A DNA stretch of 51,451 bases. It comes from Sebaldella sp. S0638. Its GTDB lineage: Bacteria > Fusobacteriota > Fusobacteriia > Fusobacteriales > Leptotrichiaceae. The notes under the pieces were generated by a model. It searched no databases. It worked only from the letters and a program-made list of their open reading frames with translations, and was not told where the DNA came from. Below are positions 35,051 through 44,164 of this stretch, in pieces. The DNA lies in the NCBI RefSeq assembly GCF_024158605.1, contig NZ_JAMZGM010000020.1, positions 1 to 51,451 on the forward strand. The letters run 5' to 3'. The first letter of the stretch is position 1. Every line of letters starts with the position of its first letter. Both the position numbers and the translations under genes were made by a program.

Positions 35051-37663
35051 ATGACAGGTAACGAAATCAGAAAGAGTTTTATAGATTTTTTCAAATCTAA
35101 AGAACATAAATACTTTGAAAGTGCATCTTTAATACCAGATGATAAAACACTCCTGCTTACAGTGGCAGGAATGGTTCCTTTTAAATCTTTTTTTCTCGGA
35201 GAAAAAGAAGCACCTTTTAAAAGAATAACAACATATCAAAAATGTATAAGAACAAATGATCTGGAAAATGTAGGAGTAACAACCAGACACCAGACATTCT
35301 TTGAAATGCTCGGAAATTTTTCATTTGGAGATTATTTCAAAAAAGAAGCTATATTCTGGTCATGGGAATATATTACAGAAATTTTGAAGTTAGAACCCGA
35401 AAAATTATGGGTTTCTGTATATTTAGATGATGATGAAGCCTATAATATATGGAATAAAGATGTAGGAATACCAGAAGAAAGAATAGTAAGACTAGGGGAA
35501 GAGGACAACTGGTGGGCAGCAGGACCTATAGGATCATGCGGACCCTGCAGTGAAATATATATAGATCTCGGTGAAAAAATGGGATGCGGAAATCTGGACT
35601 GCAAACCAGGATGTGACTGTGACAGATATCTTGAAATTTGGAATCTGGTGTTTACTGAATGGAACAGACTGGAAGACGGATCGCTTATTCCTCTGCCTGA
35701 AAAAAATATAGATACAGGAGCAGGGCTGGAAAGAATAGCAGCTGTTATGCAGAAAAAAGCATCGAATTTTGATACAGATCTGTTTATACCTATAATCAAA
35801 GAAACTGAAAAAATACTTGAAGTAGAAAGAAATAACAAAACAGATAAAGCTTTAAAAATAATAGCTGACCATGTTAGAGCGGCTACATTTCTTATAGGAG
35901 ACGGTGTTCTTCCGTCTAATGAAGGAAGAGGATATATTCTTAGAAAACTCATAAGAAGAGCTTTTGGAGTGGCAAGTACCATAAAAGAAAGAATCTTTGA
36001 AAAAGAGGATATATTTTTATATAAATTAGTTCCTGTAGTTGTGGAAATAATGAGAGAAGCTTATCCTGAAATGGAATCAAAGATCGATTATATAGAAAAA
36101 GTAATGAAAATAGAAGAAGAAAAATTCACTGTTACTTTGAAAAACGGCGTGGAAATTCTGAAAGAAGAAGTAGAAAAATTGAAAAAAGAAGGAAAAGATA
36201 AATTTCCTTCGGAAATATCATTTAAGTTATATGATACATATGGTTTTCCTTTTGAGTTAACTAAGGAAGTACTGGAATATGAAGAAATAGAAGTATCTGA
36301 AGATGAATTTTTTGAAAAGCTTGAAGAACAGAAAATAAGATCAAAAAGCTCTAAAGAAACTATATCAGATATGATAAAAGATGAGTTTATAGATGAATTC
36401 TATGAGAAACACGGGAAAACACGTTTCATAGGATATGAAGAGACAGAAACAAAGGCAAAGGTACTGCATGTAAATAAAAGCCACGGGTCAAGCAATTATG
36501 AAATAATATTTGATAAAACTCCGTTTTATGCAGAATCAGGAGGACAAGTAGCAGATACAGGTATTATAGATTCTATAGATTTATTTGAAGGAAAAGTAGT
36601 AAATGTAATAAAGAAGAAAGATATCTTTATACATGAAGTAGAGCTGGTAAAAGGTATTATGCCGAAAGTCGGCGATGAACTTACATTGAAAATAGATAAA
36701 TTCAAAAGAAAAGACACCCAGAGAAATCACACTGCTACACATATACTTCACAAAGCTTTGAGAGAAGTACTGGGATCACATGTAGAGCAGTCTGGATCAC
36801 TTGTAGACCCGGAAAGACTGAGATTTGACTTTTCACATTATGAGGCAGTTTCGCCTGAGCAAATAGAAGCTATAGAAAGAATAGCTAACCAGATAGTTTT
36901 GGAAAATATAGAGCTGTCTGTATACAATGAAGATATAGAAACTGCAAAATCAAGAGGCGCAATGGCTCTTTTTGGTGACAAATACGGTGATGAAGTAAGG
37001 GTAGTAGAAATTCCGCAATTCTCAATTGAGCTGTGCGGAGGAACACATGTGAAGTCAACAGGAGAAATCGGACTTATAAATATAGAAAGTGAATCTGGTA
37101 TAGCTTCAGGTGTAAGAAGAATTACAGCAACTACAGGATATAAAAGTCTTGATTTTGTGAACTCTTTGGAAGAAGCACAGAAAGAACTGGCTAAATCACT
37201 AAAAGTAGAAGAGAAAAAAATAAAAGAAGCAGTGGAAAAATTAAAAGAATCATATAAAGATCTGGAAAAAAATTATAATGATCTTCAGATGAAATTCTTA
37301 AAATATGAAATTAATGAATTGATGGGACACATTGTAGAAATAAACGGTATAAAAGTGCTTATCAAAGGATTCGAAAATAAAGATAATGAAGAACTGAAAG
37401 AAATAGTGGACAGAGTAAAGGACAAGCTGAAAAGCGGAGTTGTTCTTATCGGGGCAAACAACGGCAATGCTATGTTCCTCGCAGGGGTTTCGAAAGACCT
37501 TATCGGGAAAGTTAAAGCCGGTGATATAGTAAAAGAAGTAGCGAAAATAGCTAACGGAAACGGCGGAGGAAGACCGGATTTCGCACAGGCCGGGGGAAAA
37601 GCCGGTGAAAAAGTATACGAGGCACTTGAGTTTGGAAAAAGATATTTAGAGGAAAAACTATGA
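35051..37663 (+). CDS. alaS: alanyl-tRNA synthetase
   Basis: 870 residues, full length. Class II core with motif-1-region MTGNEIRKSFIDFFKSKEHKYF, motif 2 area TTRHQTFFEMLGNFSFGDYF, and motif 3 GRGYILRKLIRRAF. The editing domain has HTATHILHKALR (zinc His pair) and CGGTHVKSTGEIG (Cys and His). The C-terminal C-Ala (DHHA1-type) domain closes with NGNGGGRPDFAQAGGK. It charges tRNA-Ala and removes mischarged Ser/Gly. AGGAGG (35041-35046) abuts the truncated fourth copy of the 72-bp repeat, so alaS expression is likely set by that array. The stop overlaps the next start by four bases (ATGA). Confidence 0.97.
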   Translation: MTGNEIRKSFIDFFKSKEHKYFESASLIPDDKTLLLTVAGMVPFKSFFLGEKEAPFKRITTYQKCIRTNDLENVGVTTRHQTFFEMLGNFSFGDYFKKEAIFWSWEYITEILKLEPEKLWVSVYLDDDEAYNIWNKDVGIPEERIVRLGEEDNWWAAGPIGSCGPCSEIYIDLGEKMGCGNLDCKPGCDCDRYLEIWNLVFTEWNRLEDGSLIPLPEKNIDTGAGLERIAAVMQKKASNFDTDLFIPIIKETEKILEVERNNKTDKALKIIADHVRAATFLIGDGVLPSNEGRGYILRKLIRRAFGVASTIKERIFEKEDIFLYKLVPVVVEIMREAYPEMESKIDYIEKVMKIEEEKFTVTLKNGVEILKEEVEKLKKEGKDKFPSEISFKLYDTYGFPFELTKEVLEYEEIEVSEDEFFEKLEEQKIRSKSSKETISDMIKDEFIDEFYEKHGKTRFIGYEETETKAKVLHVNKSHGSSNYEIIFDKTPFYAESGGQVADTGIIDSIDLFEGKVVNVIKKKDIFIHEVELVKGIMPKVGDELTLKIDKFKRKDTQRNHTATHILHKALREVLGSHVEQSGSLVDPERLRFDFSHYEAVSPEQIEAIERIANQIVLENIELSVYNEDIETAKSRGAMALFGDKYGDEVRVVEIPQFSIELCGGTHVKSTGEIGLINIESESGIASGVRRITATTGYKSLDFVNSLEEAQKELAKSLKVEEKKIKEAVEKLKESYKDLEKNYNDLQMKFLKYEINELMGHIVEINGIKVLIKGFENKDNEELKEIVDRVKDKLKSGVVLIGANNGNAMFLAGVSKDLIGKVKAGDIVKEVAKIANGNGGGRPDFAQAGGKAGEKVYEALEFGKRYLEEKL

Positions 37664-38073
37664 AAAAATATCTCGGACTTGATGTAGGAGATGTAAGAAT
37701 AGGAGTTGCAAAATCAGATATCATGGGGATACTTGCAACTCCTTTGGAAGTAATAAACAGAAATGATACAGATCCGGTAAAGAGAATAAAAGAACTTTTA
37801 ATTCAGGAAAATACCAATGGACTGGTAGTAGGAATTCCAAAAAGTCTGGACGGTACAGTAAAAAGACAGGTGGAAAAGGTAAATGAATTCATTGAGGAAT
37901 TGAAAAAAAGTATAGATAATCTGGAAATTATTACAGTGGATGAAAGATATACAACAGTAGAAGCAGAGCATTATCTGAGAAATTATTCAAAGAAAAATCC
38001 TAGGGAACGCAGGAAAGTAGTAGATATGGTGGCAGCTGCCATTATTCTGCAAAAGTTTCTGGATATGAAATAA
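37660..38073 (+). CDS. yqgF: RuvX/YqgF-family nuclease (pre-16S rRNA 5'-end processing)
   Basis: 137 residues, RNase-H fold. YLGLDVGDVRIGVAKSD holds the first catalytic Asp, VVGIPKSLDG and then VDERYTTVEAE carry the later acidic residues, and VDMVAAAIILQKFL is the conserved C-terminal helix. Starts inside the alaS stop (ATGA), so it is translationally coupled, an arrangement common for alaS and yqgF in many bacteria. Confidence 0.92.
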   Translation: MKKYLGLDVGDVRIGVAKSDIMGILATPLEVINRNDTDPVKRIKELLIQENTNGLVVGIPKSLDGTVKRQVEKVNEFIEELKKSIDNLEIITVDERYTTVEAEHYLRNYSKKNPRERRKVVDMVAAAIILQKFLDMK

Positions 38074-38171
38074 CTGTGCGGTTCTGAGGAATATTTGAAT
38101 TCTGATAATAGCAGCAGTGATATGAAATTAAATATTTCATACAGCAAAACTGAAAAAATGTAGGAGGGAAA

Positions 38172-39392
38172 ATGGAAATTAAGACAAGTAGGATAGTAAT
38201 ACTTATACTGGTTGTGGTAGTACCGGCAATATTGCTTTTTAGAAACTCTATTAATCTGGGACTGGATTTAAGAGGGGGAACATCAGTAGTATTGGAAGCT
38301 CAGGAAGAAGACGGTAAAAAATTACAGCCTGACACTATGGATAAAGTAAGGGAAATAGTAGAAAGAAGGGTCGACGGTCTTGGAGTGTCGGAGCCGGTTA
38401 TCCAAAAAAGCGGTGAAAACAGACTTATTGTAGAACTGGCAGGAGTTAAAGATGCACAGGAAGCTATAGATCTGATAGGAACCACTGCAAAACTTGAGTT
38501 TAAGATAAAAACAGGGGATAATTCATACGGACCTACAGTTTTGGACGGTTCGGCAATAAAAAATGCTTATGTTCAACAAGATCAGCTTGGTAAACCAATG
38601 ATTGGATTTGAACTAAACGACGAAGGAGCAGTTAAATTTGCTGAAATAACTAGAAATAACATGGGAAAACAGCTGGCAATAATGCTTGACGGAAAAGAAC
38701 AGTCAGCGCCGGTTATCCAATCAGAAATTCCAGGCGGGAAAGGTTCAATAAGCGGAAGTTTTACTTATGAAAGCGCGCAGAATCTGGCCAATCTTCTGAA
38801 AGCCGGAGCACTTCCGGTAAATATCCAGATAATGGAAACTAGAAGTGTGGATGCTTCTCTAGGGGCAGAATCTATAAAAGCAACTAAAATAGCTGCAATG
38901 ATAGCTTTAGCACTGGTTTCGATATTCATGCTTGCAGTATACAGAATGGCAGGATTCGTTGCTGATTTGGCACTATGTGTATTTGGTTTACTAACAGCAG
39001 GTTTGATGAGTGCTATAGGAACGACACTTACACTTCCGGGTATAGCTGGATTTATATTGTCGCTTGGTATGGCAGTGGATGCAAACGTAATTATTTTTGA
39101 ACGGATAAAAGATGAGATAATGGAAGGCAAAAGATTTCAGGATTGTATAGATGACGGGTTTAACAGGGCATTTCCCGCAATTTTGGACGGAAATATAACA
39201 ACACTTCTGATAACAATGGTTTTATTCTTCTTTGGTACAGGGCCTGTAAGAGGGTTCGCCGTTATCCTTACTATAGGGGTACTGGTAAGTATGTTTACTG
39301 CAATATTTATTACAAAAGTTATTGTAAAAATATTTGTAAATATATTCCATTTAGACGGAAAAAAATTATTCAGCATGAAAGGAGTGGAATAA
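38172..39392 (+). CDS. secD: Sec translocase subunit SecD
   Basis: 406 residues with six expected membrane segments: one N-terminal (RIVILILVVVVPAILLF) and a C-terminal cluster. NLGLDLRGGTSVVLEA is the SecD signature, followed by the periplasmic P1 region (VREIVERRVDGLGVSEP, GQL-type FELNDEGAVKFAEIT) and the second-half motif AMAVDANVIIFERIKDE. It is shorter than E. coli SecD (615) but a normal length for the compact SecD of Firmicutes and Fusobacteria. It uses the proton-motive force to complete protein export. AGGAGG precedes the ATG. The secF start is one base after its stop. Confidence 0.95.
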   Translation: MEIKTSRIVILILVVVVPAILLFRNSINLGLDLRGGTSVVLEAQEEDGKKLQPDTMDKVREIVERRVDGLGVSEPVIQKSGENRLIVELAGVKDAQEAIDLIGTTAKLEFKIKTGDNSYGPTVLDGSAIKNAYVQQDQLGKPMIGFELNDEGAVKFAEITRNNMGKQLAIMLDGKEQSAPVIQSEIPGGKGSISGSFTYESAQNLANLLKAGALPVNIQIMETRSVDASLGAESIKATKIAAMIALALVSIFMLAVYRMAGFVADLALCVFGLLTAGLMSAIGTTLTLPGIAGFILSLGMAVDANVIIFERIKDEIMEGKRFQDCIDDGFNRAFPAILDGNITTLLITMVLFFFGTGPVRGFAVILTIGVLVSMFTAIFITKVIVKIFVNIFHLDGKKLFSMKGVE

Positions 39393-39393
39393 T

Positions 39394-40320
39394 ATGGATT
39401 TAAAATTAATGAAAACAAAAAAAGTATATTTTATATTTTCGATATGTATGATATTATTTTCTCTTTTCTCAATATTTACAAGAGGATTCAATCTGGGAAT
39501 AGATTTTACAGGTGGTAATATCTACCAGATGAAATTCGAACAGCCTGTGAGCAAGGAAGCAATGGACAAAACATTAAAAGAAATGGCAACTAAATATCCT
39601 TCGCTGAAATCAAATAAAGTACAATATTCAGAAGGAAATACAGTTTTACTCAGAACACAGATAGCTGATGAAAAAGAAAAATCAGCATTACTTGCAGATC
39701 TGAAAGAAAAACAGGGGAATTACGAATTAATAAAATCTGACGCAGTAGGAGCCGTAGTAGGAAACGAACTTGCTAAAAATGCAATGTGGGCGTTAGCGTT
39801 AGGGTCTATATTGATACTTATATATATAACAATAAGATTTGAATGGATATATGCTTTAAGCAGTGTTCTTGCCCTTTTACACGATGTAGTGGTTACTATA
39901 GGTTTCGTATCATTTTTCCAGTTTGAGATAGATACTCCGTTTATAGCGGCAATACTGACAATACTGGGATATTCAATGAATGATACAATAGTAATATTCG
40001 ACAGAATAAGGGAAAATGACCATAAATATAACGGGAAAAAACCATTTGCAGATGTAATTGATGAAAGTGTAAATAAAGTGTTCATAAGATCAGTTTATAC
40101 ATCACTGACTACGCTTCTTGCACTGGTTGCACTGCTTGTATTCGGAGGAAGCACATTAAGAACATTTAACATAACATTATTGGTGGGAATAGTATACGGT
40201 ACTTATTCATCAATATGGCTGGCAAGTCCTCTTGTTTATCTGATGAGAAGATTCAAAAAGCCGCCGAAACAGGAAAGTCATGGAAAAAAAGACAGAAGTA
40301 TGGAAAAAGTCGTAGTATAG
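39394..40320 (+). CDS. secF: Sec translocase subunit SecF
   Basis: 308 residues. FNLGIDFTGGNIYQMKFE (SecF signature), a short periplasmic domain, then five membrane segments with YSMNDTIVIFDRIREN and RSVYTSLTTLLALVALLVFGG. Its ribosome-binding site (AAAGGAG) lies within the end of secD. The basic C-terminus RRFKKPPKQESHGKKDRS lies in the cytoplasm. It pairs with SecD in the SecDF complex. Confidence 0.95.
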   Translation: MDLKLMKTKKVYFIFSICMILFSLFSIFTRGFNLGIDFTGGNIYQMKFEQPVSKEAMDKTLKEMATKYPSLKSNKVQYSEGNTVLLRTQIADEKEKSALLADLKEKQGNYELIKSDAVGAVVGNELAKNAMWALALGSILILIYITIRFEWIYALSSVLALLHDVVVTIGFVSFFQFEIDTPFIAAILTILGYSMNDTIVIFDRIRENDHKYNGKKPFADVIDESVNKVFIRSVYTSLTTLLALVALLVFGGSTLRTFNITLLVGIVYGTYSSIWLASPLVYLMRRFKKPPKQESHGKKDRSMEKVVV

Positions 40321-40332
40321 GAGTGAGTATAA

Positions 40333-41403
40333 ATGAGAAGTTGGGCTGAAATCAATTTAGATAATTTGAGACATAATATAAACATTCTGAAAGAAATAGC
40401 AGGTGACAGTATGCTGTTGCCGGCAATAAAAGCTAATGCATACGGACATGGAATAGAAGAAATATTTAACGTGCTTGTTTCAGAAGGTATAAAATGGGTG
40501 GGAGTGGCAACATTTAATGAGGCGGAAAAACTCCGAAAACTTAATAAGTCAGCAAATATATTGATATTCGGTCCGATTGAAACTGAAGATATGAGAAAAG
40601 CTATAGATATGAATATAGCTTTTCCGCTAACTTCTATGAGTGAAATAGATTTTCTTAATGAAAATAATCTGGCTCCAAGGGTTCATCTTAAAGTAGATAC
40701 GGGAATGGGAAGAATAGGATTTGATATAGATTCTCTTGACGAAGTGAAAAGAAGAACAGGCGAGGGCAGTAAAATAAACATAGAAGGATTATTTTCGCAT
40801 TTGTCTTCTGCTGATTCGAATTCTGAATATTCAAAATGGCAGATTGACAGATTTAAAAAAGTAGTGGAAAAATTTCCGGAAGTGAAATATAAACATATAT
40901 TGAACAGCTTTGGATTAATGCAGTTTTCTGATTCAAAATATGATATTATAAGACCAGGAATCATTTTATACGGCGGGATAAAAAAGGAAAATACATTTTC
41001 ATATGACTTCAAACCTGTAATGACTCTTAAAGCCAGAGTTAGTTTTGTAAAAAAATTAGAAAATAATTCATTTATAAGCTATAATAGAAGATATGAAGCT
41101 AAGGCGGGAGAAAAAATAGCTACAGTTTCTATAGGATATGCAGATGGTATAAGACGTGACCTTACAGGAAAAGGTGAAGTTATCATAAAAGACAGAAGAT
41201 GTAAGATAGCAGGGACAATATGCATGGATCAGCTTATGGTAAGTATACCGGAAGATCTTGATGTACAGGCTGGCGATACAGTGGAATTTTTTGGGGAAAA
41301 TATTCATGTGGAAGAAGTAGCAGAGCTATGCGGGACTATCTCGTATGAAATTTTGTGTGGAATTGGTCAAAGAGTAACCAGAATTTATATAGGAGAGAAA
41401 TAA
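40333..41403 (+). CDS. alr: alanine racemase
   Basis: 356 residues, fold-type III PLP enzyme. MRSWAEINLDNLRHNI at the start, PLP Lys in LPAIKANAYGHG (about residue 36), VHLKVDTGMGRIGFD, SFGLMQF, RPGIILYGG and, near the C-terminus, VSIGYADGIRRDLTGKG and CMDQLMV (the region of the second catalytic Tyr/substrate-binding residues). Makes D-alanine for peptidoglycan. GGAGTG precedes the ATG 13 bases after secF. Its stop overlaps the next ATG (TAATG). Confidence 0.95.
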   Translation: MRSWAEINLDNLRHNINILKEIAGDSMLLPAIKANAYGHGIEEIFNVLVSEGIKWVGVATFNEAEKLRKLNKSANILIFGPIETEDMRKAIDMNIAFPLTSMSEIDFLNENNLAPRVHLKVDTGMGRIGFDIDSLDEVKRRTGEGSKINIEGLFSHLSSADSNSEYSKWQIDRFKKVVEKFPEVKYKHILNSFGLMQFSDSKYDIIRPGIILYGGIKKENTFSYDFKPVMTLKARVSFVKKLENNSFISYNRRYEAKAGEKIATVSIGYADGIRRDLTGKGEVIIKDRRCKIAGTICMDQLMVSIPEDLDVQAGDTVEFFGENIHVEEVAELCGTISYEILCGIGQRVTRIYIGEK

Positions 41404-41993
41404 TGATAATTGATATAGCTTTTTTAATTATATTGGCACTTTTTTTTCTTTTGGGATACAAAAAAGGATTTATTTTTGAATTTTTTGGAATATTTATAAC
41501 ATTACTGTCATTTTATCTTTCAAATATGTTATACCCTTTTATTTCCGCTTTTTTTACTGAGGATAACGGGACATATTTGGATAATGTAAAGATTTTTGCA
41601 GGAATTACCGCTGCAATTTTTGTAATATTATTTATTATACTGAATTTATTCAAAAGATTTTTGAAATTAATAAAGTTAAAAAGGTTGGATAATATACTGG
41701 GAGGTTTTTTGGGGTTACTAAAAGGAAGCTTTTTGGTATTTATAATTTTTATAATACTTTTATTGGTTTCAAAAACTGATAAAAAAATCAGAACAGCAAT
41801 GAAAGAGAGTATTTCAGTCAATATAATATCAACATATCTATATAGTTATTCAGATTTATTCCCTGATTTTATAAAAGATACACTTGCAGAGTACAAACAG
41901 AATAATGATGAAAAAAAATTTAGAAATGATATATTGAAAGAACTTGAAAATAACGACGAGAAACCGAAGGTGGAAAATGAAAATAATAGATAA
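41403..41993 (+). CDS. cvpA: CvpA-family membrane protein
   Basis: About 196 residues when started at the ATG that overlaps the alr stop (TAATG); the longer frame from 41355 runs inside alr without a ribosome-binding site. Four membrane segments: IDIAFLIILALFFLLGYKKGFIFEFFGIF (with the family GYKKG turn), LLSFYLSNMLYPFIS, IFAGITAAIFVILFIILNLF and LLKGSFLVFIIFIILLLVS. It has a hydrophilic Glu/Asn-rich tail. CvpA proteins are linked to colicin V export and envelope integrity; the exact function is unsettled. Confidence 0.82.
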   Translation: MIIDIAFLIILALFFLLGYKKGFIFEFFGIFITLLSFYLSNMLYPFISAFFTEDNGTYLDNVKIFAGITAAIFVILFIILNLFKRFLKLIKLKRLDNILGGFLGLLKGSFLVFIIFIILLLVSKTDKKIRTAMKESISVNIISTYLYSYSDLFPDFIKDTLAEYKQNNDEKKFRNDILKELENNDEKPKVENENNR

Positions 41994-43071
41994 ATATATA
42001 TACAAAGCACTTATATTACCTTCAGTATTTGGAATAAGCATATTTACTTTTATACTGATAATTAATGTTTTCATTGATATAATGGAAAAATTATTTACGA
42101 ATGATCTTCCGCTTTTGCTGGTAATAGATTACTTTATATATCTGGTTCCGGGTGTGCTTACACAGACAATTCCTATGGGAGCCTTTCTCGGGGTAATGCT
42201 GACTTATGGAAACTTTTCTGAAACTAATGAGCTTATAGCAATAGAAAGTACCGGAACAAGCCTGTTCAGAATAACAAGACCTGCAATTATATTCGGTCTG
42301 CTTCTTACTGCACTGGGACTGTTTATGGAAATAGAAGTTAATCCCAGAGCGTTGAATAATATAAACATAGAGAAGAGAAACCTGTTTTCTTCAAAACCCA
42401 GCTCACTTACAGAAGCAAAAGTATTTCTTTCTAATTCTGATGCGGGATTCGGGTTTTATGTAGACGAAGTGGATAACAGCAAAGCAGAGGCAAGTAAATT
42501 TGTACTCTTTCAGAAATCAAAAAATCAAGAATATCCTACTATATTTTTTGCAGAGAAAGCCCAGTTTGAAGCAGGGTATATGCTTTTGAAAAATGTGGAA
42601 GGATTTAACTTTGATAAAACCGGAGACAGAAAAGTGGTCGCGAGGTATGAAGAACAATATCTTCCCATGAGTACATTTTTTAAGCAGGAAGATGTAGAGA
42701 AAAAATCAAGAAGTGAAATGAACCTGAAAGAATTAAAAGCAGCCTATAAACAATCTATGGCAGACGGCGAATCTTATGAAGATTCTGTAAAATACATGAT
42801 AAAATATAACGAAAGAATAATAGGACCTTTTGCGAGTGTTTTATTATGCTGGCTGGGAGTTCTTCTGGCAGTGTCTAATAAAAGATCGGGGAAAGGTATA
42901 AGTTTCGGGATAAGTCTTATAGTCATATTTGTTTATATAGGACTGGTAAGTTATGCCAAAATAGTAGTGCAGAAAAATCATGTAGATCCCAATATAGCTA
43001 TGTGGATGCCAAATTTTATTTTACTGGTTTTATGTTTGGTATTATCTATTAAAAAGTCAAGGAGCCGATAG
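41977..43071 (+). CDS. lptF: LPS export permease LptF (LptF/LptG family)
   Basis: The start MKIIDKYIYKALILPSVFGI matches the family and follows AAGGTGG by several bases; 11 extra codons upstream are in frame but lack this logic. About 364 residues, six membrane segments: three before and three after a periplasmic beta-jellyroll (about residues 120-260). Further marks: VFIDIMEKLFTNDLPLL, PMGAFLGVMLTYG and the C-terminal RIIGPFASVLLCWLGVLLAVSNK. It overlaps cvpA by 17 bases and the next gene by one. With LptG it forms the inner-membrane channel served by LptB. Assignment as F rather than G rests on gene order. Confidence 0.87.
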   Translation: MKIIDKYIYKALILPSVFGISIFTFILIINVFIDIMEKLFTNDLPLLLVIDYFIYLVPGVLTQTIPMGAFLGVMLTYGNFSETNELIAIESTGTSLFRITRPAIIFGLLLTALGLFMEIEVNPRALNNINIEKRNLFSSKPSSLTEAKVFLSNSDAGFGFYVDEVDNSKAEASKFVLFQKSKNQEYPTIFFAEKAQFEAGYMLLKNVEGFNFDKTGDRKVVARYEEQYLPMSTFFKQEDVEKKSRSEMNLKELKAAYKQSMADGESYEDSVKYMIKYNERIIGPFASVLLCWLGVLLAVSNKRSGKGISFGISLIVIFVYIGLVSYAKIVVQKNHVDPNIAMWMPNFILLVLCLVLSIKKSRSR

Positions 43072-44153
43072 TGAATAAGTTAGACAAATATATTTTAATA
43101 AATTATATAAAAGGTTTTATACTCGGGATGATGATGTTTCTGCTGATATTCCTTCTGGCAGAAAGCATCAATGTTACCGGATGGATAATGGAAGATAAGT
43201 TTACTCTTGGCGACAGTCTGACATATATAAGATACGGACTGCCGGACATAATTGTAAATACAGCACCACTGGGGATTCTTCTTGGGAGCCTTCTTTCAAT
43301 AAGTAAAATGGCACAACGTTTGGAAATAACAGCAGTAAAAACTGCCGGAATCAGCTTCAGAAGATTTGTACTGTTTCCAATACTATTTTCAGCGCTGGTA
43401 TCGCTTTTTACAGTATATATGAGCATAAATATTCTCCCGGAATCAAATAAGATGAAACGGGAAATGAAAGACAGAAAATTAAAAGAAGAAGACCAGACTA
43501 AAAAAAATGAGAAAAAAGATGTATATATAAAACTTGATAAAAACAGAATGCTCTACGCAGGTTATGTAAATAAAGACAAAAATATAATGGAAGGAATTAT
43601 GATTGTAGATTTTCATGATAACCTAAATGGTATAAAAGAAATATATGTATCACCAAGTGCGTCATATAACAATCAGTCAAAAATATGGGATTTCAGTTCA
43701 TTAAAAGAGCTGGATGTAGAAAAGAATACAGAAAGTGAGATACTAAGCAGTGAATTTCAGCTGCGGGCAACGCCAAATGAGATATTAGAAGATCAGGTAA
43801 AAGCAAAAGAACTAACTTTGAGGGAACTAAGAGAGAAATCAGTTTACTACAGCAGAGTGGGGGCGAATACAAATGATCTGTTTTCAGAATTATACAACAG
43901 ACTGTCATTTACTTTTGCTTCATTCATCATGAGTTTTATCGGGTTATCTCTGGGAAGTAAATATATCAGGGGAGGAGCAGCAATAAATATAGGGCTGTCA
44001 GTGCTGATAGGATACAGTTATTATGGAATATCAACCATGCTTAGATCAATGGGACCGGTAGTTTCACTATTCCCGTTATACATAACAGCATGGCTGACAA
44101 ATATAGTATTTTTTGCACTGGGAATATATTTATTTAGAAAAGCTGAATATTAA
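43071..44153 (+). CDS. lptG: LPS export permease LptG (LptF/LptG family)
   Basis: 360 residues, GTG start sharing its first G with the lptF stop. Layout as in its neighbour: LDKYILINYIKGFILGMMMFLLIFLL first segment, NTAPLGILLGSLLSISKMAQRLEITAVKTAGISF, a periplasmic jellyroll (about 110-260, NRMLYAGYVNKDKNIMEGIMI), and three C-terminal segments with FIGLSLGSKYIRGGAAINIG. A highly charged cytoplasmic or periplasmic strip KDRKLKEEDQTKKNEKKD lies near residue 130. Together with LptB, LptF and the LptC/A fusion it completes the inner-membrane part of the exporter. Confidence 0.87.
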   Translation: MNKLDKYILINYIKGFILGMMMFLLIFLLAESINVTGWIMEDKFTLGDSLTYIRYGLPDIIVNTAPLGILLGSLLSISKMAQRLEITAVKTAGISFRRFVLFPILFSALVSLFTVYMSINILPESNKMKREMKDRKLKEEDQTKKNEKKDVYIKLDKNRMLYAGYVNKDKNIMEGIMIVDFHDNLNGIKEIYVSPSASYNNQSKIWDFSSLKELDVEKNTESEILSSEFQLRATPNEILEDQVKAKELTLRELREKSVYYSRVGANTNDLFSELYNRLSFTFASFIMSFIGLSLGSKYIRGGAAINIGLSVLIGYSYYGISTMLRSMGPVVSLFPLYITAWLTNIVFFALGIYLFRKAEY

Positions 44154-44164
44154 AGGAGTGAGAG

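Noticed and set aside
35440-35982. 180-codon leftward ORF inside alaS
   Set aside because: Antisense shadow of the conserved aminoacylation domain.
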